In this document: one piece after another, positions 1-13,800 of the stretch
Layout of the letters: the number at the start of each line of letters is the position of its first letter
Numbering within the stretch: position 1 is the first letter of the stretch
Assembly: GCF_000003815.2 (NCBI RefSeq)
Contig: NC_049980.1
Coordinates: 17,876,175 to 17,927,168 of the forward strand
Direction: 5' to 3'
DNA length: 50,994 nucleotides
From: Branchiostoma floridae
Lineage: Eukaryota; Chordata; Leptocardii; Amphioxiformes; Branchiostomatidae
Program-made: the position numbers and the translations under genes
The notes under the pieces: model-generated
What the model saw: only the letters and a program-made list of their open reading frames with translations
The model's database searches: none
What the model was told of the DNA's origin: nothing

Positions 1-413
1 GCAGCGTGTACTCGTCGGTACAAATCAGGTTTGTTATTACGCCATAGGTTTGCATGGAATATGAAACAGTAACAGAATTGGTATGTTCACTTGCTTGCGT
101 ATAAAAAAGGAAAACGGGGTGGATCTCTAGATCTATAGATTCTCTATAATACGTCTATGACCTTTTTTTTACTTTTGTAAGGTAAGATTACTTGATTTCT
201 ATCTCATCTTTTAGGTCGTCTTAAGATGCAAATAAAGTAGACAGACATTTGTAACGATTGTCCCATACATTCCTAACATCAGATTGAGGAAACTTGGCTT
301 ACATTTTACATAATGTCTATTTAATTCATATATTTCCAATCCATGACAAGTGTTATAATTAAGCATTAAGACTTGTAAAGAACGTTTAAAAAACTTTTAA
401 CCTTTAAAAACAG
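1..413. other. Intron at the left edge
   Basis: AT-rich sequence with stops in all frames and no recognised domain. It precedes the acceptor at 411-413 and is read as intron of the CNTNAP-like gene, so the upstream exons (expected discoidin/F5-8C domain and signal peptide) lie outside the window. Confidence 0.6.
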
Positions 414-1812
414 ACCCAACAACAAACTGGGACACTATTCTTTGGCTTCGGCCTCCATCCGACACGAAACTACATCATGGGGAGCGTGCAGCATGGTTAC
501 GCCGTCTTCACCATCGACTTCGGCGACAGCCCCATGAGCCTAACGTCTGCAGCACGGGTGGACGACAACAGGTACGGTACACCTTCCCACGGATCCCAGG
601 GCATGGTGGGAGATGAGGAGCAATATCATTACCATGACAACATAGAAGGAACCGATAACATGTCAATTTGTTTACAACATGCAGGCATATCCATAAAAAT
701 GATATTTGATGTATAGACAACATTTTCAATCTTAATTATGTTTCATACCTTTGTTTGTGAAATCAGTATTTATTATAAAAACAATCATGTCAATCGCAGA
801 CACAACTTCCATACGTGGTTTTAGATGCTTAATATCAGCATTTTTTCACGCAGATGGCACACACTTGAGCTCATACACAGTGGCCCAGAAGTATCCATGG
901 TTGTAGACTCCGCGCCTGCGCAAACCCTTCGGTCGGACGGTGTGTCCTTCCACCTACGGATAGAGCGCGGATATTTCGGGAGTGTAGGAGATCACCGACA
1001 GCTAATCGGTCAGTTGGACATGGATTTCTTCTGCAACCTTTCTAAAAAACACGAAATCTTTTAATCACAAGCTCGAAGGACGTACAATATGAAAGTCCAA
1101 TATTCAAATTCAAGGACTTGTTTAACTACTTTGGTCTGTCAGCTGTAATTAACAGGTTGCACTGTAAACCCGGAATATCAAGAAATTATTTTTTGGAAGA
1201 CAATAACATTACTTGATACCGACGGTGTTACACTATGCTGAAAAATACCATGAACCAGAGGGAAACATGTTTCATTCTTCTATAATGCTCAGTATGCTCA
1301 GAATTCTGCAGAACTCCGTAAAATTCTGTCTGACTTTGTCAGAATTTTGCAGATATGCCCATGTCCTTGGAAACACCGAAATGTTATCTATCAATGACCG
1401 TTTTGATACTTGTTGAAAAATATAGAGCTTTTTTNNNNNNNNNNNNNNNNNNNNNNNNNNNNNNNNNNNNNNNNNNNNNNNNNNNNNNNNNNNNNNNNNN
1501 NNNNNNNNNNNNNNNNNNNNNNNNNNNNNNNNNNTATTTGGTAGTTGATGAAAAAATGACATCTGTTATCGGTACCAAGACCACATAAAAGCAGTTGATT
1601 TTCATTGTAATTTTTCACGTGCAGGTATAGATACTGCTGCCAACATGATAGGGTGCATGCGCACTGTCTACTGGAACCAAGTGTCAATTCTGGAACACCT
1701 GAATGATCACATGGTGTCTCACATCGGCGGCGTCCCGGACCTCACCTGCCGAGACCAGGACCCTATCGTCCCATTTACCTTTCCCACGAGCGACACTTAC
1801 CTGTCTATACAG
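414..1812 (+). CDS. CNTNAP-like: laminin G domain 1 (exons 414-571, 854-981, 1625-1812)
   Basis: Translation gives the LamG core: GTLFFGFG, a VDDNR/WHTLEL motif split by the intron after 571, VVDSAP, and the closing IGCM with VYWN. The last part of exon 1625-1812 (residues CRDQDPIVPFTF) is the Caspr-type linker into the next LamG. Donors are GTACGG (572), GTGTAG (982, weak) and GTAACG (1813). The N gap 1435-1534 lies in the intron, so no coding sequence seems lost. This is probably the first LamG of the family architecture, with the discoidin domain upstream. Confidence 0.8.
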
Positions 1813-4800
1813 GTAACGTTGATGGCCATAAGAATTTTTGTTAGAACCACATTTTTGTGCAGCAGTGTCAGTGGCTTCGTACTATATCAGACCTTCTGTA
1901 TTCAACATCGATTCTTTACGTATGGACTCCGAGAAACATTCTGCTGACAGAAAAGCAGTTTAACACCACCTTAAAAAGAAAAGCAATAGACTAGGGACCA
2001 AGACAATAGTTACATCAGTATCTCGGCATATTGCGGAAATTTTGATGAAGTCGTTCTTGTACTGAATTTTTCGTACATCTTTGTTACAAACTTAAGGTTT
2101 AAATGTGCTATTTGGTTCTAACAGAGATGGGATCCAAGAAATGTCCGGCTGTCCTTCCGGTTCCGAACCCTCCGACATTTCGGTATCCTGATCTTCGCAC
2201 CCATCGAGATCGACGACGTCCCGGGCAAAGGCATATGGGTAGGTGGATCAGCCGAGCGCGTAAATTTTCATGGGTTCTCCATTCATCTTGGGGCCCGTGC
2301 TGCTCTTGTTGCAGCCGGTACGTTCTGTTCAACTGACGACACTGATTCATTGATTGATAGAGTGATTGATGTTCAATTACTCATTTCTGGTTCCTGACAA
2401 ATTTAACAGGTCCGTTTAAGAGATGGACAAGTTCACCTGGAGGTGGGTTCGTCTCGCTCGGATGACCTGACAACGCCCATTGCGTCTATGCCGTACCTGT
2501 CCACACCTGGCACTGACGTTCTTGTGGTTGGGGAGGGGCCTCTGAACGATAACGCCTGGCACAAAGTCCAAGTCGCATTTGTCGCCAAGTAAGTCCTTGC
2601 TTCTGCTATATTGAGGCAATTGCGATAATGTATTATGACACTGCAGACAAAGTACCCGACCCTCAGATGGATGGGGTAAGGTTAACATCTATGATTTTGC
2701 CTGCCAAGTTTTCATCTGTGATTATGTCAATGATAATCAAACCTCAAGTAAACCTCTGTGCTTTCAGTCACGCAATGTTAGAAGTGGACGGGAAGCGGGT
2801 TGACCGTGATCTGGACGGCTACTTCACCAGACGGGGTGCTATACACATAGGGGCTGGCGAACACGACCACGGGATTGGTAAGCAAACTTTTGCGTCCGTT
2901 TATTACTGGAAAGCAAACAAACAAACGTACTTAACTTATGCCAGGTGTCTTGCTCTTTCTTTAGAAAACCTCCCCCTCACATAACATGTAAGCTCTGCTC
3001 AATGATGAAACTCCACTGTGTAGAATGCCAATGTCCGAGTTTCCGCGGACGAGAGCTGCATAATAAACAGTTATGAAACTCTGGAAAAAGTTGCCACACA
3101 AAATTGGAAACAACATCTACGGTGCGTACAATTAGGGTTCGCCCGTTATGTTGACGATGACACATTGACGGGCGGTCCGAAAATGATGCATTCTACTTTC
3201 CACTTGCGTCAGAAAGGGCCCAGCGGGGTTGGTAGGAGGGCTTCTTCTTTCGATCATTATTTGGAAGAACTCCCCGAACATGGATTACTGCGGCTTGAGA
3301 GATTGCCCATGTACATGCATTTACGCAAGGCTGTTTCTAAGACGTCTAGCGTGTAGTAAACTTGGGCTTCAAGATAAATTGGGGAAAATATTTGTAACAA
3401 GTCTCTTGTGTCGGTGTTTGCCTCCTTTTCCCACGTGCACTGTTGAGGGATATACGTTACAGAACATGACCAGGTGCATTGTACTTCATTAAGGTGAAGG
3501 TTTCAAGACAAGGGATATTCTATTCTTGCTAGAGGAATATGCGTTAAGCAACAAATGGGTTGTGGCCACTAGTACAGGCAAAATTGTAAAAGATTATTAT
3601 CTACAGAGAGATATATTGAGCTTTTCGACTTTGTTTCGCTATTAACTGTACGTTGTAGTTAGACCACTGCCCATTCCATGGAAATGGAAAAATTCTGACA
3701 TTACCTGTATTTGACATGAGCTGTAGATATTGCACTTCAATGCAGTGAAAGACGAAAGTCATTCTATCTCACGAAAACCACACTTTAACTTCCACAATGT
3801 TGCAGGTGAAATTTTACTACTAAAATCAAATTGAATTTCGGATATTTCTGTATTTGCCACCCTACAGATGTATCATGTATGTGCAATTAGCCCCTGGCGA
3901 TGAGTTTTGTAATAAACTTGGTTTCAAAGATTCTTGTGGCGGCGCATGTTCAAATCCACCTACAACGAAGAAGAGTACCTTAAAATTCCGAACGAACGTC
4001 AAAGATCTATTATCACCAAACTACGAATTAGCTGCCACAAACTCCGTGTTGAATCAGGGAGGCACAACCGCACACCTCTGGAGCAAAGAATTTGTCAGTT
4101 CTGTAACCTGAACAAGGTCGAAGATGAAACCCACTTTTTATTAGATTGTAGTTTATATAGTAACGATAGAAGTATTCTTTTTAGCTATATTATAGGAAAG
4201 TTCCCTCGCTTTGAATATTTGTCTAGTGTTGAAAAATTCATTTTTCTTATGAGTTTTGATCAGACGATATTATACCAACACATCTCTAGCTACATATTTA
4301 ACATTACTAAGAAACGAGAAGAAGTCGAACAAATGTATTAGACTAGATTTAGAATCTATGTTTTAGATTAGTATTAGAAACCATGTCTACTGTATTACTA
4401 CCCTTTGTATCAATATGCCTGTACTTAGCCCGATAGGGCATGAATGTGCAATAAAGGCTATTACTATTATCTATTTGAATCGAGTTCTAGGATGATACAC
4501 TACCGTACGCGATCATCAATCATCAACGTTTACTGTCCGCAAATCATCAATCTCGTGTTCTGCTATTTCAGGATTTGTTGGTTGCATAAAAGGCATCAAG
4601 TTCAATGGAGACGACCTCGACGTACTCCGCATGATGACCACTTCAGACAACCACGGCGTCATCATGGACAACTGCAACATCCGGGACTTTTGTGGGAGGG
4701 CAAACCGATGCCAACATGGCAGTTTGTGCCAGCAGGACTGGTACCGCTCATGGTGTGTGTGTGCTGGGACTGGATACGAGGGAAACGTTTGCTCCTTCCG

Positions 4801-7800
4801 TAAGTTTAATTTATGTCTTATACTTCCCGACATCTAAGTCAGGGGCAGAAAAATGCATTCTGTATGTTTTGTGTTCGTCTTGTTCCTTTTTGTCTTTTCT
4901 TTTAAAGATTTTATCCAACATTTTTAAGCCCCCTTTACAAATCAAGAATTTAGCTCGGCCGAGTTGTTGGCGAGCTCCAAATGGACATTTTCGGCCGGAG
5001 TATGACCGGCGTTTTGGCGATTATGTGGGCCTCGACCGATTTTTAGCAGCTCGGCCGGCGTTTGCGGGGCACTTGCAGCTGCGCTTAATTTCAGCGAGGC
5101 CTCGGCGGCGAGCGTTGAGCTCGGAGAGCTCGTCAATGGGTTGCCTGTAGCTCGACCGGAGCTTGTCCGAGCAATGGCCAAGACTTGGCCAATACTCGGG
5201 CGGCAACCCGACGTCCCTTTGTTTTGGGCTTTCATCTTTAGTAAACAGTTTGTTCCGAAATATAAGATAAATAAAGACTACTGTATAAACTTATCTAAAA
5301 AAGAGCTGCGTACCTTTTATAATGTAAGGCGACCAAGACAGTACTTCCTATTTATTTTTTTGATATAGGTTTGGATGTGTTAGTTCATAAATTCTTCATG
5401 TCTAAAGGCTGCCAGTCTGATACTCGGACGGCCTTTGCCGGCCTTCGCTCGAGATTCGCCCAAGGTTCGCCCGAGGTTCGCCAAATCGCCGCTTTGTCAA
5501 TATTATTGTATTATGTTGAATAGACTGGTCTGTTCACTTTGTGGCTATTGTGGTAGTTTTGGGGTTGGTGCATCACAACATTCTTGTTGATATTATTGTT
5601 TTCAGTGTGTCCGTCCACTCCACTCATGTCCTACACATATCCCGCAACTCAGAAATTAAACTTTACACAAATATTGGCTTTTTACAAAGTTAGTCAGTTC
5701 TGACTTCGTCCATGTTCTAGACACAGTACAATCTCATTAACAAATTATAATCAGTTGTGTTGGACGGACGTCGGACGGGCTCCGTCCATTTTTAAAGGGG
5801 GCAGATTTTCAGCGAAAAATACAGCCGATACTCGGGCGATGTTGAAATTCGGCGAGCTCTGACCGATCTACAAATTCGGCCGGCGTCCGCATGAATTGTA
5901 AAGCTGAGCTGGCTTTACGGTGTCGCATAATGTTATGCTTGTTTTCTCTCACAGCTTTGTACAAGAGTTCGTGTGATGAGTACTACCAAATGGGTGAGCG
6001 ACGAACAGGAGTGTGGAGGATAGATGTCGACGGCAGAGGACCACTGCCGCCTTCGTATGTGCACTGCACTATGGAAGCAACTGAGGATGACAGAGACGCA
6101 GGTAGGGAAGGGTTACAGAAGACTGCAGGATTTACTAAATACAAATGTACGCTTTCAGCAAAGACTATTTTGCTGTTGTTTGCGTGTTAAAGCGCTAGGG
6201 TTCAACCTAACCAATGACAGGTAGAGAAGTGCAATGGAATAATGTTATCGGAAAACGTTATCTAACCTGGACTGTGGTACATAGAGACACTTAAATTACG
6301 AGAGGTTGTAGCACATACTAGTAGTAATGCTTTGCCCTTGATCTCTAAAGCGGCTTCATCACAACTTGAATGCATGACTATACATGGCTGTAGTTAACCA
6401 CCCAACAGTTGATAACCAGACTAAATGTGTGGAAATTTCTCCCATCTAGGGACCACAACCATAACCCATAACCTGGTTCCAAGAACTGTGGTTCGTCGAG
6501 CAGATATGTCCGACACCCTTCTGCACGTGACGTACCAGGACATGGACCAGTACGGACAGACGTTACTGCACCTTCTCCAAATGTCTCAGTCCTGTCAGCA
6601 GTGGGTGGAGTATCAATGCAGAGCCGCGCCACTCAGGTAAGCCCTGTGAAGCATTGACAACTAGAGTTCGGCGACCTCATACCTCCATGAATATTTAGAG
6701 CTTTTGTAAATTTCATGCAATTGACTAACACATTAACACAATTTATGCATTGTGCTGTTCATCATTTACTAACGTGCACATGTCACTATTATAAAAATCC
6801 AATCATTAATCATAAAGCGGTTTTGCAATTTTTACATGAATTATGCAAATAAGTTCCTCATTACCATATTTGGTATCTGCTTATATTCCACCTATCATAA
6901 TTAACAAGTGTTACATTTATTGAAGTCCAGTTATTGCAAACAATGGAATTATACAATTTCCTCCTTAATTATGCAAATCATTCCTCATTTGCATAACATG
7001 CATATCATTATGAGCATCTTTGCCCAAGCTACCTGCATGCCTAAAATGATGCCAATCCGTCAATCCTTTCTGCAGTTATCCACTTTGGAATGTCTTGACA
7101 AAAATGCCCCTGCAGTTCCGAAATTAAATGTTAGGGGACTGAAACTTGCCCCACTTTGTTATGACACTGAAAGCTATCAACCACCCAAATGCCAAGACCA
7201 TATCACGTCCGAGACAAGAGATACATAGAAAAAACTGCTATGACAGAATATTCTCATTAATTATGCAAATGTACTCCTATTTTGCATAATTAGTATTTCA
7301 TTTTGTACAACATTGTCTAAGGTACCTACATACCAAAAATCATGAAAATCCTTTGTTCCCTTCTTGAGTTATCGTCTTCAGAAGTTTTTGACAAAAATGC
7401 CCCTGCTTTCCCAAAACTAGCCGCTAGGGGGCTCAAACTTATGTCACTTATTTCTGAGCACAAGAGCTATCTAACACCCCAAAATCGTGACCATAGCTTG
7501 TTCAGAACACGAGATAGCAAACCCGGAAGTTGCGTTGCAGTACCAAGGAAAGCCACTAGGGGGCTCAAAATCTAATCATTTCCAGCTTTCATCACACACT
7601 ACCAACACACCAAGTATGAAACCAATTCATCCAGCCGTTCTTGAGTTATCTTGTTTACACACACACAGACACACACACAGACAGACAAACGCAGGGTAAA
7701 CTAGAGTTCGGCGACCTCATACCTCCATGAAAATTTAGAGCTTTCGTAAATTTCATGCAATTGACTAGCACTTTAACATAATTTATGCATGGTATTGTTC

Positions 7801-10800
7801 ATCATTGACTAACGTCACAATTATAAAATTCCCATTATTAATCATAAAGCGTTTTTGCAATTTTTACATAAATTATGCAAATAAGTTCCTCATTACCATA
7901 TTTGGTATCTGCTTATATTCCACCTATCATAGTTAACATGTGTTACATTTATTGAAGTCCAGTTATTGAAAACAATGGAATTATACAATTTCCTCATTAG
8001 TCATGCAAATTAAGTCCTCATTTGCATGAAATGTATATCATTATGAACATATTTGCCTAAGGTACCCGCATGCCTAGTATGATGCCAATCCATCAATCCT
8101 TTCTGCAGTTATCCTCTTTAGAATGTCTTGACAAAAAAGCCCCTGCAGTTCCGCAAATAAATGTTAGGGGGCTGAAACCTGCCCCACTATGTCATGACAC
8201 TGCAAGCTATCTACCAGCCAAATGTCAAGACCATATCACATCCAGGACAAGAGATACATTGAAAAAACTGCCATGATATAATATCCTCATTAATTATGCA
8301 AATGTACTCTTATTTTGCATAATTAGTATTTAATCTTGTACAAAATTGTCTAAGGTACCTACATACCAAAAATGATGAAAATCCGTTGTTCCCTTCTTGA
8401 GTTATCCTCGTCAGAAGTTTTTGACAAAAATGCCCCTGCTATTCCCAAACTAGACGCTAGGGGGCCCAAACTTACGTAATTTTTTCCTGAGCACAAGAGC
8501 TATCTAATGCTTAAAAATCTTGACCATAGCATGTTCAGAACACCGAGATAGCAAAACCGGAAGTTGCGCTGCAGTACCAAGGCCACACACCAGGGGGCCC
8601 AAAATTGACCTTGACCTTCGTCTTCCCAACCCCTACCTACATACCAAATATCATCGTAGTCCATCAAGAGGTTCTCAAGTTATGATGACCACAAATATGC
8701 GGACACACAGACACACACACAAACACACACACAAACACACACACAGACACACTCAAAACTATAAATATAACCTCCATGACATTTCATGGAGGTAAATAGT
8801 CATACTTGTACATAGAAAATAACTGTAACAGCAGACGTAACAACAGCAACTGTCAATTTCTTAAAGAAATAGCAAGCCAAGCCACACTTTTGCATTACTC
8901 GACGTTTTCTATTTTGAAGGTCATCCCAGCGAGCAGTGCCGGAAAATGCAGACGTTTTATTTTGTATATGACATTGCCATTCCAACGTCTTACAAGTCCA
9001 CTGAAAGATGACACCATAATCTTTCTTCGACACCACAGAAAGCTATTTTCAACGTGACAATGTATTGCTTATGGTTAGCGCTCTTCCCTTTAGGTTAGGG
9101 GTAAACACATGGTTCTACGGCGCTAAAGAGATTCAATACAGCGCGATAGGCCATTCAGGGAACTCATCCGCCACTGATGGGAAGTGCAGTTGTTGGTACA
9201 GCAGCACATGCGCTGAAGAGAACTTGGGTTGCAACTGTGACAAAGTACGTATACGTAAAGAAATATAGCCTTATTAATTAAACTACCCCTCTTTGTATAA
9301 TTAAGTTTCTTATGAAATGAGTTGCCACGCAAGTAAGACGATGTATGGGCCACACATAACGTTACATGAACACTAGTACTGTTGTATAATGATCTAAATT
9401 TAGCATGGCGATAACGTAACAACAGAAGGCGTGGAAACGGTTGACATGTGGATTATACTGTGAATATCTAAGAGATGGAAAGTATGTAGGATTATATCAG
9501 AAAGCATATGCGGAGAAACGTAGACTAAAATAGACAGTAGAAGTACATGTTTTCGTAGCCTTTCGTGGATATCTTTTGGGAATATGATATTTGCACTGAT
9601 ATTACTTTGGGTAGGAAGGTCACATGATGTATACAGTTTCTCACTTTCTTGACTTTATTGAAAAGTGCTTTGTAGCAAAAAAATATCGAGCTTCTCTAAA
9701 CATTGTAGGTAGTGATTTTGAATCCGATTGACATCTGTCTTCGTCCCGCAGGGGGATGAAACATGGCGGACAGACTCGGGCTACATCCGGGACATTGCCC
9801 ACCTGCCAATCATCGACGCCGTTCTACTGCAAGGGGGGAACACGGCCGGAACGGAAGGACGTCTATCACTCGGTCCTCTACAGTGTACGGGATCAAGTGA
9901 GGATTTTAAATATATCTGTAGGACTGGACAGTCTTTCTCGCACTTATAGGGACAATGTGCCTCTGCTTCCATTGTACTTAGTTAAAGAATATGCATAGTG
10001 ATATGCAATTCAACGTTGGTATCCTACAAGATTGGATTGATGTGAGTTTCTTGTGGTGAATCACTTCTCGAGAGGTTTCATAAAGCCTGGCTTTGGTTGA
10101 CGGGATCTTCACGGCAGTTTCTTTGGTACATCATGTGTCAAGTTCCTAGAAGGAACGATCTATATTTTAGGATACATTCAGTCAGGCACAACTGGATCTG
10201 ATATCTAGTTTTGAGTATAGTCTATATCCATGATTCTATTTCGCGTGGGTAATGGTATGACATGTATTGATAGACGATAACAGCAGCAAAATGTGGCGTC
10301 GACAATAAGTTGTCACGGGTACCCTATGCTGTGGCGTCTGCAGTCAGATTGATGTGTCATTGTTATCATTGATGTTTTTTTCTTTTACTACCAATTGAAA
10401 ATATTTTTTGCACAAGAAACAAACGACCCTTCCTATGGCGTGACGTTTACCAAGGAGTCTTCTTACATTGAGTTGGATCGTGGCTGGGAGGAGGGAGACC
10501 TGACCTTCGCTTCATCACTTACAACACGAGCTGTATTCTGCTGTACCAACAGCCGAGCGCCACCAACCCCAACTATCTCCTCATCTATATGATGAACGGT
10601 GAGACAGGATAATTCTTTCAATCCACACCCACGTGGTGATGAGTGATTGTGATGCTCATGGGGGTAATGTTCTATGCATCTTGCCTTTCGAAAAATCTGA
10701 GATTAAAGCGTTATACTTTGTTGTGGGGTTTACAACATTTATGTGTGTGTGTGGGGGGGGGGTCTCCTGTTTTATTTCAAAGGTTTCTATATATAGAACA

Positions 10801-13800
10801 TGTACGTATCTACAAAAAATGTGCCAACGACAAATCAACATCTAACGTTAGAAGGTAAATCTATTGCAATTTTCTTGTACAGGTCGAAGTGTAGTATTTC
10901 TTTTTCGAGTGGACGACATCTTTGAGAACATCACGATGATATCAGAACGCCTGCTGAGTACAGGGGAAGTGCAGACGATATCAGTGGAGTTTGAGGAGCT
11001 TCAGGTAAGGCGCATTCATACCATAATGAAGAACAGTTCCTTTTTGGTGTACTTCTATCCTGCTGTGCAAGGGCATCCACATTCACTGTAACTGCTATGG
11101 TGGCCATAATTTCATTAAGATTGCGTGATAAAACTACCCCCTTATTATTATTATAAATATTTTTTTACAGCATCATAGTTAAAATCTTGTTTTACGACAG
11201 GTTCGTTTTACGGTCAACATGGACTCTAGAATTTACGACATCGACAGGTTGGAATCCTTCAACGGCTTTACCGGTCCGTTGGTATTGGGGGCGCTGCCAA
11301 AGTGAGTAGCACAATCAGTCAAATGTCATCGTTAAGACGAAGAAGCGAAGCAGAGAGGTGCAAGGTCCCACATAAATGTGCGATGTTTGATTGAGGAGGT
11401 CATGGCTTGGTTTTGTGAGAACGTGATTCTGTGGAGAATGAAAGACTTAAATTTGGCGCAGGAGGCTACGGCAAATCATGACCCTTGCGTCGTCTCAAAT
11501 ATTAACCCTTACATGAATTTGAGATTTAATTCTAGTCTCGCTATGTGTTTGTTAAGGCTTCATTCAATGCAAACGCTGTAGTTCAAAAGCCAGTTTTGTG
11601 ACAGTAATTGTCGATGGCGATGACAGTGATTGTGAATGTGTTGACACGGGAAGCATGAGGGAGAATATCTAACACGCTGACTCATCTTCAATCTAGCTCG
11701 ATGGCAGTAGTCAACCTTGAGGCACGTACTGGGATGGTGGGCTGCATTACGATGATCAAGGTCAACGGTAACCTTATTGACCTTCGGAAGTATGTCGGTG
11801 ACATTCGGCGTCGACAAAGCAGGTACTGATCAAACACCTTTTGTCCCTGGGGCCTCAGATCGGGAGAGACTAGCAGTGAAATGTCGGTGCGGGAATTTGT
11901 GTTTTAGCGTCCAATAAAAAGTTGTTTTTTCTAGGAATACAAAATGAAAATGTTGTAACATCGAAACCCCGCAGTAAGGTAGTGTTCAGTTGATTTGTCC
12001 AAAAGTAAGGGTGTGTGTGTGTGTGGGGGGGGGGGGGGGGTTGCTTCACCTTTGATCATTTGAAGATTGGTAGGGTGCAACAATGTCTTTCTTTACGTTA
12101 TTGCACCTCCGAAATATCTTACCAGTATACAATTGAGCTGAAAGATGGTCCCGAATGTCTTCCTGTCTAGTCCCGGGGTTCGGACAGGCTGCCGCCATTC
12201 CTGTGATCCCAACCCCTGTCTGTTCGGTGGGACGTGTGTGGACAACTGGGAGGAGTACACGTGCGCATGCGCAGACCCCACGGCACAGAGCGGACAACAC
12301 TGCGAAAACAGTAGGTGGAACTCATCGTCTACGTTACACCTGTTCACAAGATGAAGGCAACTTAATTTAATCCGTAGTACTAAGGCGGACCAATGATGGT
12401 CATCGCAAAGATAGACGAAGGTCATTCGAATGTATTTTGCTTTTCGCTTCTCAGATATCAACTTGGACGCAGCTACCTTCTTGACGGAAGATGCGTTCCT
12501 CCTTTTCGAAGAAAGTCAAAACTCGGTCCTGCACGCGGGCATCAGATTCGGGTTTCGAACAGTTGAAACAGACTTCGTCCTCATATATGCGCATGACCAC
12601 GTCAACAACTTCGTGCAGTTTGAGGTGAGGGATGGGCTCGGGCTGAGCGTCCGCTTCAACTTAGGGGACAAGATCACAGAGGTTACTGTCATGGCCACAG
12701 GTACGTGGTGAATACTGTACACAAAACTCACTAAAGCTACATGCGCAACATGAAAGTCTTCCTCAATCCTAATGTTCACCATATTTAGTTGTCAAATCTA
12801 CTGAAGGGTGGAATTTTGCGGTTTTATGTAGAACAAGACATGATATATTTCACCATGAAACATAGATTAAGTATTACATGTTCTGTTTATCAGCGCACAC
12901 ATACCAGGCACTAGCTGACTTATAAAGATTGAACCTGTAAAATTCACCACTATGATGACTGCTTCAAGCTCTCCTCCTGATACAAATCACCAATTAAAAC
13001 ACGCTCCATAATCCTTATCGATGCCAGTCACGGACCTTCAGTGGAAACTGAAGATGTCTACCACAACTCATATAAGTAGTGATTTGCTATTTCCTCAAAT
13101 AGTCTTGAGACCAATCTGAGAGCAATATCAGATTTTCTATTTTTTAGCATATCACATTTTCACAGTTGAGACAATTAAAATAAGATTAAAACCATGAATA
13201 TTGTCTTTATTATGAATACAAAGTCTTTCATTAAAATAGTCTACCACATGAGAATAGCAACAGAAATAAAGACAAAGTTTTAATGATCTATGGTTATCTA
13301 CATCACTATCGGTCTACCATACAATTGGTGCTATTCTCCATCACCATCCGCCACAGGCAAAACATCATGATCTTGTATTGGCTCTTTAGCTTTTACGGTA
13401 TTTTGGCTTGCAATAAGTCAGTTTTGCGCTGCCAAGTTATCATTGTGTGGTGTGCAGGTAATAATTCTGTCTCAGATTTCACGCCCTAATACAGTCTTTC
13501 CGTTCCCATTTTATTTATCAGCTTCCACGGCACCATGCATGTTCAAACTTATGACAAACCTCTTTGACTACCTTTCCATACCGGAAACGATTTTCTAAAC
13601 AAGCGATGGCGCAAGTAATTTTTCGTATGTGACCCCAGATTAAATGGGGCAACTCGCCTCCGGCAAATATGCTTCATAATATGTCAGTTTGTCGATACCG
13701 CTCTGTCCGTATATCGACATCGCAAGCCAAGTGTCATTAGCGACTCTTAGCAACCTTATATTGAAGCTTTTACCGAGCGTGCAATAAGCAGTAATTACTT

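Noticed and set aside
2239-2312. Extension of the LamG2 exon past 2238 to the GTACGT donor
   Set aside because: The frame is open but the extended donor has phase 1, whereas the next exon needs phase 0, and the earlier donor gives a continuous LamG strand.
4942-5235. Overlapping reading frames on both strands in the GC-rich intron segment
   Set aside because: They follow from local GC richness with repeated cggccg words; no domain and no splice support.
10643-10858. Cys-rich reading frames around the TG/poly-G tract
   Set aside because: They are translations of a microsatellite in an intron.
12093-12461. 122-aa - strand frame
   Set aside because: It is antisense to the EGF2 exon and its flanking introns, with no domain.
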